A DNA stretch of 18,095 nt from Thermoplasmata archaeon (GCA_025457845.1 JALOTO010000036.1:1-18095); one strand, 5' to 3'. Shown: positions 1-8,043, counted from the first letter of the stretch. A program made the numbers and translations. Notes: generated by a model not told the origin, from the sequence alone.

Positions 1-1053
1 AAGCTCACCAGGGCGAAGCTGGAGGAGCTGGTCAGGCCGACCATAGAGAGGTGCAGGCACCCGGTCACCCAGGCGCTCCAGGACGCGAAGCTCACCCCGG
101 AGCAGGTCGACAAGGTCATCCTGGTCGGAGGTCCGACGAGGATGCCTATCGTGCAGCAGTTCGTGGAGGACATGGTCGGGAAGAAGATCGAGCGCGGCGT
201 CGACCCGATGGAGTGCGTCGCGATGGGCGCGGCCATACAGGGCGGAGTGCTCGAGGGGAGCGTCAAGGACATACTCCTCCTGGATGTCACCCCGCTCTCT
301 CTCGGCGTCGAGACCCTCGGCAGCGTCTTCCACAAGCTCATCGAGAGGAACACGACCATCCCGACCCGCAAGAGCGAGACCTTCAGCACGGCGGCGGACG
401 GGCAGACCAGCGTCGAGATACACGTCCTCCAGGGCGAGAGGCCCATGGCGGGGGACAACGTCACGCTGGGCAGGTTCCACCTCATAGGGATACCGCCCGC
501 CCCGAGGGGGCTGCCCCAGATAGAGGTCACATTCGACATCGACGCCAACGGCATCATCGACGTCAGCGCGAAGGACCTCGGCACAGGCAAGGAGCAGAAG
601 ATCACCATAACTGCGACGACGAAGCTGGACAAGAGCGACATCGACAGGATGGTCAAGGACGCCGAGAGGTTCGCGGACGAGGACAAGAAGCGCCGCGAGC
701 AGGTGGAGCTCAAGAACCGCGCCGAGCAGAGGGCGTACGAGGTAGGCCGCATCCTCGAGGAGATGGGGGACAAGGTCCCGCAGGACCTCAAGGACAAGCT
801 GGTCAAGATGGCGGACGACCTCAAGGCGGCCGTCCAGACCGACGACTTGGTCCAGATCAAGCAGAAGCTGGACGAGCTCGACAAGGCGTTGCTCGAGATC
901 GGCAAGCGCGTCTACTCCGCTCAGCAGGCCCAGCAGGGGCAGCAGCAGGCCCCGCCCCCAGGGGCGCCCGGGCCCGAAGAGCAGGCGGCTGGCGAGGAGA
1001 AGGGCTACGTGGATGCCGAGTACAAGATCGTCGATGACGAGGACAAGAAGTAG
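1..1053 (+). CDS. dnaK: Molecular chaperone DnaK (Hsp70), 5'-truncated by window edge
   Basis: This is the C-terminal ~350 residues of Hsp70; the reading frame is open from base 1 to the TAG at 1051-1053, so the N-terminal half lies outside the window. The visible part starts in the end of the ATPase domain, with the nucleotide-site motif [11 protein letters not shown] followed by [12 protein letters not shown]. The linker [16 protein letters not shown] leads into the beta-sandwich peptide-binding domain, then the helical lid (charged, roughly residues 200-300 of the visible part) and a Gln/Pro/Gly-rich tail ending in acidic EDKK. DnaK binds exposed hydrophobic peptides in the cytosol with ATP-driven cycles stimulated by DnaJ and GrpE. 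dnaJ follows 64 nt downstream on the same strand, the usual archaeal order; grpE would be expected upstream, outside the window. In archaea this system is patchily distributed and thought to be acquired from bacteria (family knowledge). Confidence 0.97.
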   Translation, partial: KLTRAKLEELVRPTIERCRHPVTQALQDAKLTPEQVDKVILVGGPTRMPIVQQFVEDMVGKKIERGVDPMECVAMGAAIQGGVLEGSVKDILLLDVTPLSLGVETLGSVFHKLIERNTTIPTRKSETFSTAADGQTSVEIHVLQGERPMAGDNVTLGRFHLIGIPPAPRGLPQIEVTFDIDANGIIDVSAKDLGTGKEQKITITATTKLDKSDIDRMVKDAERFADEDKKRREQVELKNRAEQRAYEVGRILEEMGDKVPQDLKDKLVKMADDLKAAVQTDDLVQIKQKLDELDKALLEIGKRVYSAQQAQQGQQQAPPPGAPGPEEQAAGEEKGYVDAEYKIVDDEDKK

Positions 1054-1065
1054 TCCTCACGCAAA

Positions 1066-1091
1066 CCTCTTCTCTTACCCTTCCTTTTCCC
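1066..1091 (+). terminator. Pyrimidine-rich tract between dnaK and dnaJ
   Basis: An almost uninterrupted C/T stretch lies just after the dnaK stop and before dnaJ. T-rich tracts can end archaeal transcripts without a hairpin, so partial termination after dnaK is possible. It could equally be part of the dnaJ promoter (the TTCCTTTTCC portion lies about 30 nt before the dnaJ ATG). No strong hairpin is visible here. Weak call. Confidence 0.25.
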
Positions 1092-1104
1092 ACTCGCATA
1101 TGTC

Positions 1105-1110
1105 AAGGTG
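1105..1110 (+). promoter_or_regulatory. Shine-Dalgarno-like site of dnaJ
   Basis: AAGGTG sits 7 nt before the dnaJ ATG at 1118 and supports that start. It suggests dnaJ is translated from a leadered or polycistronic message, unlike many other genes in the window that look leaderless. Confidence 0.5.
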
Positions 1111-1117
1111 CTGAACG

Positions 1118-2269
1118 ATGGCTTCGAAGCGGGACTACTACGATGTCCTAGGCGTCCAGAAGGGCGCCTCGGACGACGAGATCAAGAAAGCCTACAGAAA
1201 GCTCGCGATGAAGTACCACCCTGACATGAACAAGGAGGACCCCAAGCAGGCCGAGGAGCGGTTCAAGGAGATATCCGAGGCCTACGAGGTGCTCGCCGAC
1301 AAGGACAAGCGGGCGAGGTACGACCAGTACGGCCACGAGGGGGTCGCCAGCACCTTCCGCGGAGGCGGCTTCGACTGGTCCGACTTCACGCACTACGGCG
1401 ACATCAGCGACATCTTCGGCGGGATGGGGTTCGGGGGCAGCATCTTCGACCAGTTCTTCGGTGGCAGGACATCTAGGACCGGGCCGCGCGAAGGGCAGTC
1501 GCTCAGGTACGACATCGAGATCAACCTCGAGGACGTAGTGAAGGGGGTCGAGAGGGACCTGCAGATACCGCACTCCGTGCAGTGCAAGGCCTGCGGCGGC
1601 CAGGGGGCCAAGCAGGGGGACATCAAGACCTGTCCCACGTGCAAGGGGTCCGGACAGGTCCAGAAGGGACAGCGCAGGGGATACACCAGCTTCGTCTCCA
1701 TATCTCCGTGCCCCACATGCAGGGGCGCCGGGCGTCAGATAACCAAGCCGTGCGCGGAGTGTCACGGGGAGGGCTCGACCCTGACGACCAGCACAATCCA
1801 GGTATCCATCCCCAAGGGGGCGGAGGAGGGCATGAGGCTCAGGATCAGGGGAGCGGGCGAGGCCGGCCCGAACGGGGGTCCGCCCGGTGACCTCTACATC
1901 GTCGTCCACATCGCGGACCACGCGGTCTTCTCCAGGGATGGAAAGGACATAGTCGTCGAGGAGCCGATCTCCTTCGCGCAGGCGGCCCTCGGGGACGAGG
2001 TCAAGGTGCCGACCCTCGACGGGGCGGCGATGGTGACGATCCCGCCGGGGACCCAGACGGGGACCGTGTTCAGGCTGAAGGGCAAGGGACTCCCGAACCT
2101 GAGCGGGCATGGCCAGGGGGACGAGTTCGTCCGCGTGACTGTGAGGGTCCCCACGAGGCTGACCCCCGAGCAGAAGGAGCTGGTGAGGCAGCTGGGCAGG
2201 TCCATCGGCGACGCCGGAGGGGAAGAACGCAGGAAGTCCGTCTTCGACGGCTTCAAGAGAAGGGCCTAG
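1118..2269 (+). CDS. dnaJ: Chaperone protein DnaJ (Hsp40, type I)
   Basis: DnaJ delivers unfolded clients to DnaK and stimulates its ATPase. The 383-residue product has the full type I layout. The J domain spans residues ~5-70 with the HPD triad at 34-36, and is followed by a Gly/Phe-rich region (~75-125). The zinc-binding domain has four CxxC repeats of the CxxCxGxG type, at C156/C159, C172/C175, C198/C201 and C212/C215. The C-terminal beta domains bind substrate (~230-360). Length is normal for the family. The ATG at 1118 is preceded by an AAGGTG site and gives an N-terminus ([13 protein letters not shown]) that matches the family closely, so the start is secure. It follows dnaK by 64 nt and probably belongs to the same regulon. 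Confidence 0.97.
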   Translation: MASKRDYYDVLGVQKGASDDEIKKAYRKLAMKYHPDMNKEDPKQAEERFKEISEAYEVLADKDKRARYDQYGHEGVASTFRGGGFDWSDFTHYGDISDIFGGMGFGGSIFDQFFGGRTSRTGPREGQSLRYDIEINLEDVVKGVERDLQIPHSVQCKACGGQGAKQGDIKTCPTCKGSGQVQKGQRRGYTSFVSISPCPTCRGAGRQITKPCAECHGEGSTLTTSTIQVSIPKGAEEGMRLRIRGAGEAGPNGGPPGDLYIVVHIADHAVFSRDGKDIVVEEPISFAQAALGDEVKVPTLDGAAMVTIPPGTQTGTVFRLKGKGLPNLSGHGQGDEFVRVTVRVPTRLTPEQKELVRQLGRSIGDAGGEERRKSVFDGFKRRA

Positions 2270-2275
2270 GAAAAC

Positions 2276-2285
2276 CTCTTATCCC
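2276..2285 (+). promoter_or_regulatory. Possible TATA box for the RuvX-like gene
   Basis: A T/A-rich CTCTTATCCC element just after the dnaJ stop is centred about 29 nt upstream of the ATG at 2310. That spacing fits leaderless transcription in archaea. The element is imperfect, and the gene could also be read through from dnaJ, whose stop is only 40 nt upstream. Confidence 0.35.
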
Positions 2286-2309
2286 GCAGAAACGGATATA
2301 CGGTCCCAG

Positions 2310-3062
2310 ATGAAGCTCGTGGGGCTCCTGACCGAGGATTCCAGGAGGTACTACGAGATGATCGAGGCCCTCAAGGCCGAGGACATCGAGTACACCTCCC
2401 TAGACTTCGACGCACCCGTCCCCGCGGACGTGTCAGTCGTAGTCACGACGGAGAGGGAGCGCGAGAAGGTGCTTTTCGAGAGGGTCGTCATCGACGACGA
2501 CCCGTCCGAGGCGGTGGCCAACATCAGAAGGCAGATCAACGGCGGGCGTGCCGTCAACGGCCTCACGATCGGGATAGACCCCGGGCACAGGCCAGGGGTG
2601 GCTGCCGTCGCCGACGGGATCGTGCTGACCAGGGGTGTCGCGAAGAGCCCCGAGGACGTGAAGGTCGTCATCGACGGGATCCTGAGGGAGTTCCCTTCCC
2701 CAAACGTCGTCATAAGGATAGGCAACGGGGACCGAACCAACAGGAACCGCACGTTCAACGACCTCTGGGAGCGCGGGCACAGGCTCGAGATAGTCGACGA
2801 GAGGAACACCACGACCAGGTCGGCCACCCCGGACGAGGACGCGGCGGTGGAGATCGCCCTGACCCCCGGCTTCAGGCCGGAGGGGAAGCAGAAGGTCGAG
2901 CCCGCGCCGGGGGAGATAAGGAACATCCAGAGGCTCAGCAGGCTCCAGAGCGACGGATCGCTGACGGTCTCCAAGGAGCTGGCGTCGAAGGTCGCGAAGG
3001 GCGAGATCTCGATGGACCAGGCGATATCCCTCCAGAGGGACCATGGGGCGTGGGCGCGCTAG
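2310..3062 (+). CDS. RuvX/YqgF-like RNase H-fold protein (uncharacterised, archaeal)
   Basis: Product of 250 residues. Residues 1-85 form an alpha/beta N-terminal region that I do not recognise. From residue 85 the sequence reads like the RuvX/YqgF nuclease fold: GIDPGHRPGVAAV (D90) as the first catalytic strand, PNVVIRIGNGDRTNR as the central strand with an N-G-D turn, VDERNTTTRSA (D163, E164) matching the family DER-x-TT-x-x-A signature, and PDEDAAVEIAL (D175/D177) matching the final D-x-x-A-A helix. The three acidic positions expected to bind metal are therefore present. A charged helical tail of about 45 residues follows. Bacterial YqgF is linked to 16S rRNA 5' maturation and Holliday-junction metabolism; whether this protein cuts RNA or DNA is not shown by sequence. 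It lies 40 nt after dnaJ, and its stop overlaps the convergent stop of the next gene in a CTAG. Confidence 0.6.
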   Translation: MKLVGLLTEDSRRYYEMIEALKAEDIEYTSLDFDAPVPADVSVVVTTEREREKVLFERVVIDDDPSEAVANIRRQINGGRAVNGLTIGIDPGHRPGVAAVADGIVLTRGVAKSPEDVKVVIDGILREFPSPNVVIRIGNGDRTNRNRTFNDLWERGHRLEIVDERNTTTRSATPDEDAAVEIALTPGFRPEGKQKVEPAPGEIRNIQRLSRLQSDGSLTVSKELASKVAKGEISMDQAISLQRDHGAWAR

Positions 3063-4018
3063 AAGAGGTGCTCGTCCGTAAGCCTTGAGCTTCCGCCGAC
3101 ACCGCAGACGAGCGTGTCGACCCCGAGCGCCCTTATCCTCTCCTCCACGATGGGGACCTTCTCCGGATGGGTGTTCACGTAGACCGTGGCGCCCGTATCG
3201 ATGGAGAAGTAGGCCGGGACACCCTCCGACCTCATCTTCCTGACCTCCAGTATCACCTTGACCGTCTCGGGACGCCAGAGTATCATCTCGTCCAGGCCGG
3301 TCATGGTTATGCCGTGGAGTATGAGCGAGTCCTTCTCGGCGAGGATGCCGATCTTGTCTATGTCGCGCTTCCGGATCGCGCTCTCCATCTCCGCGAGGGC
3401 GCCGTGGACGTATGCGAGCCGTGAGTGGAAGAATGGTGAGCCGAGCACCGCCTTGTGGGCGTTCTCGGTGAACTTGAACGCCGGGATCAGGGCGACGACT
3501 ATACCCATCGCGAGGTCCTCCGACGCGAGCTGGTACGAGTACGACTCCTCGTCGTCGTGGCCCGCGTTCCATCTCGAATAACCCCCGGTGACCGACCGCG
3601 AGGCCGAGCCGGCCCCCCTCCTCGCTATGGCGGATATGCGCTCGAGGTCCAGGGACAGGCCGGCGGCCTTGCATGAAGCGACGGCCAGGGCGGCGAACCC
3701 CGAAGCCGAGGCCCCGAGGCCGACATTGGAGGGGAAGTTGTTCTTCGATACCATCTTCATCCTGGTGTCGGTCCCAGCCCTCCTCCGCACCTCGTCGACG
3801 ACCGAGAGGACCCTGTCCATCTCCCTCCCGGAAAGCTCCTTGCCGTCGACGGACGCAGTATCCTTCTCGAACCCACCGAACTCGACAGTAGTGTGCGAAG
3901 CCGTGGGGGAGGTGGAGACGGATATCGAATCGTGGAACGGTATCCTGAGGACCTCGTCCTTGAGGCCGTGGTACTTGATCAGCCCCTGGATGGGATAGGC
4001 GATGGCAGAAGCCTTCAT
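3059..4018 (-). CDS. mvaD: Diphosphomevalonate decarboxylase-family GHMP enzyme (isoprenoid pathway)
   Basis: Product of 319 residues, the normal length for the mevalonate diphosphate decarboxylase branch of GHMP kinases. Visible signatures are the N-terminal LIKYHGLKD (family KYWGKRD; K15), the ATP loop NVGLGASASGFAAL (~98-111), RRGAGSASRSVTGGY with R141, and YFSIDTGATVYV with D274. The Lys-Arg-Asp set used for decarboxylation in classical enzymes is present. The Trp of KYWG is His here, and the motif around D274 is DTG rather than DAG. Thermoplasmata use related paralogues as mevalonate 3-kinase and mevalonate 3,5-bisphosphate decarboxylase, so the true substrate may be mevalonate, its 5-diphosphate or the 3,5-bisphosphate; sequence alone does not decide. 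It is read just after archease (8 nt gap), with a GAGGTG ribosome-binding site overlapping the archease stop, so the two are probably cotranscribed and translationally coupled. Confidence 0.8.
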   Translation of the reverse strand: MKASAIAYPIQGLIKYHGLKDEVLRIPFHDSISVSTSPTASHTTVEFGGFEKDTASVDGKELSGREMDRVLSVVDEVRRRAGTDTRMKMVSKNNFPSNVGLGASASGFAALAVASCKAAGLSLDLERISAIARRGAGSASRSVTGGYSRWNAGHDDEESYSYQLASEDLAMGIVVALIPAFKFTENAHKAVLGSPFFHSRLAYVHGALAEMESAIRKRDIDKIGILAEKDSLILHGITMTGLDEMILWRPETVKVILEVRKMRSEGVPAYFSIDTGATVYVNTHPEKVPIVEERIRALGVDTLVCGVGGSSRLTDEHLF

Positions 4019-4022
4019 CTGA

Positions 4023-4028
4023 CACCTC
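4023..4028 (-). promoter_or_regulatory. Ribosome-binding site of mvaD inside the archease stop
   Basis: On the minus strand GAGGTG shares two bases with the archease TGA stop (4029-4027) and ends 4 nt before the mvaD ATG at 4018. It supports the mvaD start and suggests coupled translation of archease and mvaD. Confidence 0.55.
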
Positions 4029-4431
4029 AGACGTCGAAGAGGACCGTGAGGGTGCCCTTCGCGTCGTCGAACTCCAGCCTGTGGTAGGTCACGCCCTTCA
4101 CGACGGACCGCTTCGTGTGCCGCGCCTCGTCGAACTCCTCGCCGGACGCGTGGGCCTCGAGGGTCCTGCCGTTGGTCTCGACGGAGAAGCGGCCGAACAC
4201 CAGGCCCTCGGTGTCGTGGATGAACAGCAGTTCCTGGAGGAAGTCGACGAGGAGCTGCTCCCTGGTCTCGGCGCTCAGCACGATCTTCACCTCGCCCTTG
4301 GGCTCGACCTTGGTGACGTCGGTGATCTGGTCGAAGAGGGCGTATGCGGCGTTAGCGAAGCGCTCCCCGATGGTCTTCCCATGGACCTCGACCATCGCGT
4401 CAGCCGTGTGCTCCAGAAGCCGATACCTCAT
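4027..4431 (-). CDS. Archease (activator of RtcB RNA ligase)
   Basis: Archease is a small protein that speeds guanylylation and turnover of the tRNA-splicing ligase RtcB. The 134-residue product is full length. The N-terminus YRLLEHTADAMVEVHG carries the HTAD metal-site Asp (D11). The centre has EQLLVDFLQELLFIHD, a family hallmark. The C-terminus holds VVKGVTYHRLEF and ends LTVLFDV, giving the conserved His and the penultimate Asp. RtcB itself is not in the window. A TATA-like GATATATC centred 27 nt before the ATG implies its own leaderless transcript, with mvaD as the downstream partner. The neighbourhood with a mevalonate enzyme and DNA glycosylase gives no further functional clue. Confidence 0.93.
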   Translation of the reverse strand: MRYRLLEHTADAMVEVHGKTIGERFANAAYALFDQITDVTKVEPKGEVKIVLSAETREQLLVDFLQELLFIHDTEGLVFGRFSVETNGRTLEAHASGEEFDEARHTKRSVVKGVTYHRLEFDDAKGTLTVLFDV

Positions 4432-4452
4432 CGCGGTGATTGATGAACTGCA

Positions 4453-4462
4453 CGATATATCA
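4453..4462 (-). promoter_or_regulatory. TATA box of the archease-mvaD transcript
   Basis: The self-complementary GATATATC (4454-4461) is centred about 27 nt before the archease ATG, the distance expected for a leaderless archaeal start. It overlaps the TGA stop of nth (4462-4460), so the promoter is embedded in the end of the upstream gene. Confidence 0.6.
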
Positions 4463-5149
4463 AGACTGTGCCTTCCCTGCTGAACCGATGTGGTCGCAGA
4501 GGCGCCTCACCTGGCAGTCGTCGCACCTCGGGTTCCTCGCCTTGCATACCGCTCGCCCGTGCTTGATGAGGTTGATGTGGAAGCTGTAGTATCGCGCCCT
4601 GGGCACCAGGCCGGCCAGCTCGTCCTGGGCGGCGGCCCTCGTGGTGCGCACGCCTATGAGGCCGATGCGCCTGGATACGCGGTGCACGTGGGTGTCGACA
4701 GGGAACGTGGGCATCCCCAGGGAGAACAGCAGGACTATCGCTCGCGTCTTGGGGCCTACGCCCTTCATCTGAGCCAGCCATGCGTCGGCCTCCGTCGTGG
4801 ATATGCCCCTAAGGAAGTCCAGCTCGATCCTGCCGCGCGCCCTCTCGATGTACTGGAGCGATGAGATGATCCTGTCAGCCTTGAGCCCGGCCAACCCTCC
4901 CGAGCGTATGATCCTGGCGACGGTAGCTGGCTTCTCGGTCAGGAGCGGTTCCCACTTCGGATACGCGGACTTGAGCGCGAGGAACGCCCTGTGTGAGTTG
5001 GAGTCGGTGGTGTTCTGCGAGAGAATCGTCTCCACGAGGGTGTCGACCGGATCGTCCATCCTGGAGGAAAGTTCCTCTCGGCCGTAGGCCCTAGCCAGCC
5101 TCTCGTCGACCGAGAGGGTCTTCCTCCGCAGGTCAGCCTTGGTCCTCAT
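4460..5149 (-). CDS. nth: Endonuclease III, bifunctional DNA glycosylase/AP lyase
   Basis: A base-excision repair enzyme that removes oxidised pyrimidines and nicks abasic sites. The 229-residue product has the helix-hairpin-helix MKGVGPKTRAIVLLF (128-142) with catalytic Lys134, then the Gly/Pro-Asp segment FPVDTHVHRV with catalytic Asp152. The [4Fe-4S] loop has cysteines at 202, 209, 212 and 218, exactly the C-x6-C-x2-C-x5-C spacing of the family. Retention of Lys134 supports lyase activity, as opposed to monofunctional MutY-type relatives. The ATG at 5149 lies at the end of tldE. In the presumed unshifted tldE frame the gap is 9 nt; as sequenced, the tldE stop overlaps this start. Nth probably belongs to the tldD-tldE-nth message, while archease immediately downstream appears to have its own promoter. 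Confidence 0.95.
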   Translation of the reverse strand: MRTKADLRRKTLSVDERLARAYGREELSSRMDDPVDTLVETILSQNTTDSNSHRAFLALKSAYPKWEPLLTEKPATVARIIRSGGLAGLKADRIISSLQYIERARGRIELDFLRGISTTEADAWLAQMKGVGPKTRAIVLLFSLGMPTFPVDTHVHRVSRRIGLIGVRTTRAAAQDELAGLVPRARYYSFHINLIKHGRAVCKARNPRCDDCQVRRLCDHIGSAGKAQS

Positions 5150-6546
5150 GTCACACCATCAGCCCGTCGTGACCTTGACCCCTCCGACGAGCAGGCTCGG
5201 GCAGACCATGTTCTGTTCCCGAAGTCAACCGGGTCGCCCCCCACCTTCTCAATCCCGGAGAACAGGCTCAGGAGATTCCCTGAGAGCATGGCCCCTTTGA
5301 CGCATCCGACGACCGACCCTCGCTCGATCAGGAAGCCCGGGCTCGCGACGAACGAGAAATCCCCTGTCTCGACGTTGCTCGTGTGGGCTCCCTGGCACCC
5401 CCAGACGAGGTATCCATGGTCCACCTCGGAGATGAGGTCGCGGAGGGACCCCTTACCTGGCGTGATGGAGATGTTGAGCGGTGCCGATGTGACGTGACCC
5501 GTGGACATGTCGCGCATCGCGTTGCCCGTGGACCGCTTCCCGGCGACGGAGCCGTCACGCGTGTTCCACAGGAACCCCTTGTAGATCCCATCCTCCACCA
5601 GCGAGGTCTTCCTGGACGGGACACCCTCGTCGTCGAACGGGCGCGAACCCACCATGCTGGCTTTCAGCGGGTCGTCGCGTATCGTCAAGGATCTGGGACC
5701 GACCCGCTGCCCGACACGGTCCCAGAAGAAAGTGGTCTTATGGAGGGCGCTCTCCCCGGAGCACGCCTTGGTCAGGATGATGTTCAGCAGGCCGTTGAAC
5801 GGGACGCCAATCGAGCTCTGCGCGAAGACGACCTGGCTCTCCTCGGTCCTGGGCTCCGCGGTGACCGCGCAGTCCCTTGCCGTGGAGGCGCAGCTCGCAC
5901 CCAGTGCTGCGTAATCGAGGTCGTTCGACCTCGAGACCCGCCAATCGTAGCAGTCTGGAGAGACACTGCTCCCATGCCCGCTCACCGTACTGCAGGTCGC
6001 GGAGATGTGGGCATCGCAGAAGCGTACGTCCATGCCCGAGGTGTTGCCGACAGCTATCGCCCGGGTGACGGTCTCGATCTGGCTGCTGGTGACGGTTATG
6101 CCGACGGCTTCGTCAAGGGCAGAATCCATCATCGTGCGGGCCGCCTCCGCAAGGTCATAAAGGGTCACCGAGGAGATGCTCTCATCTCGTATCCCCTTGA
6201 GGACTGGGTACTTCCCTCCTCGTGCCGCAAACCCCGTCCACTGGGGGTCCGCATCGTTGACCCTGGCGAGCCTCCTCGCGGCCGAAGCGCACCTCCTGAG
6301 AGAACCTGCATCGAGCGAGTTCGTGAAAGCGACTCCCATCCTCTTGTCGTCAACCGCCCTGACGAAGACCTGGCTGTCCCGTACGACGGCGCCGCCGAGC
6401 ACCTTGTTGTGCTCGACCGAAAGGGACCTGGTTGTCGTCAGGCAGACGAAGACCTCCGCTTCGGGGCATCTCAACCCTCTGACTGCGGCCATGGCCTTCG
6501 ATGCTGCGCCGCTCGCCAGCTCCTCGGAGACCGTGAACTCCGACAT
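5146..6546 (-). CDS. tldE: TldE/PmbA-family metalloprotease subunit, with a 3'-end frameshift
   Basis: TldE is the partner of TldD in a heterodimeric metalloprotease; TldE itself normally lacks the zinc motif and none is seen here. The start is the ATG at 6546, sharing its A with the TGA stop of tldD and preceded by GGAGG 9 nt upstream; longer in-frame extensions upstream only run through tldD antisense-free sequence and lack family character. The body (~residues 1-445) matches the family: GGAVVRDSQVFVRAV near the start, RPFDDEGVPSRKTSLVEDG in the middle, and NVETGDFSFVASPGFLIERG near the end. After VDFGN (about 5215) the reading frame yields an Arg/Ser-rich tail ending DGVT. The +1 frame instead gives MVCPSLLVGGVKVTTG and a stop at 5161-5159, a typical TldE C-terminus. 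One base therefore appears missing near 5210-5217; restored length would be 462 residues. Confidence 0.88.
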   Translation of the reverse strand: MSEFTVSEELASGAASKAMAAVRGLRCPEAEVFVCLTTTRSLSVEHNKVLGGAVVRDSQVFVRAVDDKRMGVAFTNSLDAGSLRRCASAARRLARVNDADPQWTGFAARGGKYPVLKGIRDESISSVTLYDLAEAARTMMDSALDEAVGITVTSSQIETVTRAIAVGNTSGMDVRFCDAHISATCSTVSGHGSSVSPDCYDWRVSRSNDLDYAALGASCASTARDCAVTAEPRTEESQVVFAQSSIGVPFNGLLNIILTKACSGESALHKTTFFWDRVGQRVGPRSLTIRDDPLKASMVGSRPFDDEGVPSRKTSLVEDGIYKGFLWNTRDGSVAGKRSTGNAMRDMSTGHVTSAPLNISITPGKGSLRDLISEVDHGYLVWGCQGAHTSNVETGDFSFVASPGFLIERGSVVGCVKGAMLSGNLLSLFSGIEKVGGDPVDFGNRTWSARACSSEGSRSRRADGVT

Positions 6547-8003
6547 CACTCGTCGCCTCCGAACACGATGCCGCCTTTGCGGAAGCTCATGTGCGGGCCC
6601 CCGTCGCTCGTGGCCATGTACTGGTCGGACTTGCCGCAGTAGCTGGACTCGATGCCGAAATCCTTCCCGAGCCCGTCGATGAGCTTGAGTGACCTGAGGG
6701 CGACGCCGCTTATCGCCAGTCCGCGCACCGGCCTGCCGATCTCCCCGTCCCTGATCTCGAAACAATCCTGGATGGCGACCTGGAAGCTAGAGTTGGCCTC
6801 TGCCTGCCCGCCCCGCACGTCCCCGCAGTAGTACCCGCGCTTGACCCCATGGAGGAGTTCGGTCAGCGACCTGTCCCCCTTCTCGAAGTAGGTGTTCCTC
6901 ATGCGGACTATCGGCGGGACCTTGTATGTCTCCGCCCTGGCACTGCCGGACGGTCTGCAGCCGAGACGCGCGGCCCATTCCCTGTTCGTCATCTTGTCTT
7001 TGAGCCGGCCCCGCTCTATGAGAGTGACCTTCCTCGGTACGACCCCTTCGTCGTCCAGGTCGATGTTGCCGAAACCATCTCTGAGCCTGGGCGAGTCGAT
7101 CATGGTGACGTCCTTAGGGGCGATGATCTGGCCCTCCTTCCCAGCGAATGCCCCGGATGCGAAGGAGTCCGCTTCTGACAGATGGCCGAGTGCCTCATGA
7201 GCAAGCATACCCACCACGCGCGGGCCGAGAACGCAGGGGAAGGATCCGCGCCTGCATGTCACCCCGTCCAGCTGGCCCCGCACCTTGGCGACCAGCCTCT
7301 CGGATATCTTCTCCGACGGCTCGGCCTTCTCGAAGAGCTCCCACCCGGCGCACACCCTCGCGACCTCGTCCCTGGAGGAGCCGACCGTGCTGCCATCCGC
7401 GCCCGATGCCGTGCACATCAGGTAGATGGAGGACACCTCGGCCTCTATGGAGGCACCCTCGTCCGTGACCAGGTACCGCTTGCCGGTCGTCTCCCTGTAG
7501 CTGGCGCGGGCTGTCGATATCCTCGGATCCTTCTTCCTCACGGACAAGCATATCCCTTGCAGGAAACGGAGCTTGTCCGCGACGGAGACGTCCTCGAGGG
7601 GCGTGGGAGGGGTGCAGGGTATGGACCTCACCTGGGGCTTCACGTCCGCCAGCTCGACGCCACCCTTCTCGCCATGGCGTCCGAGGCCCCTTGCAGCGCT
7701 GACGGCTTCGGAGATTGTCGATTCGACTCCCTTCGCGCCGTGCGAAACCGCGAACCCCCAGGTCCCGTCACACAGGACCCTAGCGGAATGACCAGTATCC
7801 GACCTCTGAGAGACGATCTCGACCTTGTCGTCCCTGACGTCGATTGCTGTCTGGACAGTGTCATCGACCCTGAGTTCGACATGTGCCGCACTAAGTGCCG
7901 CGCGAGAACCCAAGCATCTCGACAGGACATCCAGCAGCTGCCCGACCTCCGACAGGTAGATGGCCGTGTACCACAAAAAGCAATCGGATGCCAGATGGGT
8001 CAA
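6546..8003 (-). CDS. tldD: TldD family zinc metalloprotease
   Basis: Catalytic subunit of the TldD/TldE protease, which trims unfolded or modified peptides (in bacteria, microcin B17 precursor and CcdA). The 485-residue product carries the HExxxH zinc motif as HEALGH (269-274), the following SEADSFASGAFAGKEGQ segment, and a C-terminal SSYCGKSDQYMATSDGG containing the conserved Cys ligand. The start is uncertain: TTG at 8003 is about 30 nt from the TATA-like element at 8029-8038 and so fits a leaderless start, but family homology only begins around residue 20, so a later TTG (7976) is possible. The stop overlaps the tldE start as TGATG, implying coupled translation and a 1:1 product ratio. Confidence 0.92.
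   Translation of the reverse strand: MTHLASDCFLWYTAIYLSEVGQLLDVLSRCLGSRAALSAAHVELRVDDTVQTAIDVRDDKVEIVSQRSDTGHSARVLCDGTWGFAVSHGAKGVESTISEAVSAARGLGRHGEKGGVELADVKPQVRSIPCTPPTPLEDVSVADKLRFLQGICLSVRKKDPRISTARASYRETTGKRYLVTDEGASIEAEVSSIYLMCTASGADGSTVGSSRDEVARVCAGWELFEKAEPSEKISERLVAKVRGQLDGVTCRRGSFPCVLGPRVVGMLAHEALGHLSEADSFASGAFAGKEGQIIAPKDVTMIDSPRLRDGFGNIDLDDEGVVPRKVTLIERGRLKDKMTNREWAARLGCRPSGSARAETYKVPPIVRMRNTYFEKGDRSLTELLHGVKRGYYCGDVRGGQAEANSSFQVAIQDCFEIRDGEIGRPVRGLAISGVALRSLKLIDGLGKDFGIESSYCGKSDQYMATSDGGPHMSFRKGGIVFGGDE
6556..6560 (-). promoter_or_regulatory. Shine-Dalgarno site of tldE
   Basis: GGAGG on the minus strand, inside the last codons of tldD, is 9 nt before the tldE ATG at 6546. It fixes that start over longer upstream alternatives. 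Confidence 0.6.
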
Positions 8004-8028
8004 TCAGGCACTCTGTACCCCATGAAAG

Positions 8029-8038
8029 CTTTTATATT
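8029..8038. promoter_or_regulatory. Shared TATA element between nadX (+) and tldD (-)
   Basis: CTTTTATATT reads as TTTATATT towards nadX, centred about 25 nt before its GTG at 8059. On the opposite strand it reads AATATAAAAG, centred about 30 nt before the tldD TTG at 8003. No second TATA-like element is visible in the 55-nt intergenic region, so both genes may use the same element. Confidence 0.5.
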
Positions 8039-8043
8039 CCTCA

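Noticed and set aside
51..1037. Long plus-strand frame inside dnaK
   Set aside because: It overlaps the clearly conserved DnaK frame and is Arg/Gly/Gln-rich without any family motif.
2433..4025. Long minus-strand open frame (530 codons)
   Set aside because: It runs antisense to the RuvX-like gene and in a wrong frame of mvaD; composition is Arg/Gly/Pro-rich and no domain is visible. It is a by-product of high GC.
5383..6642. Plus-strand open frame opposite tldE
   Set aside because: Antisense shadow of tldE; low-complexity, no domain, no promoter or ribosome-binding site.
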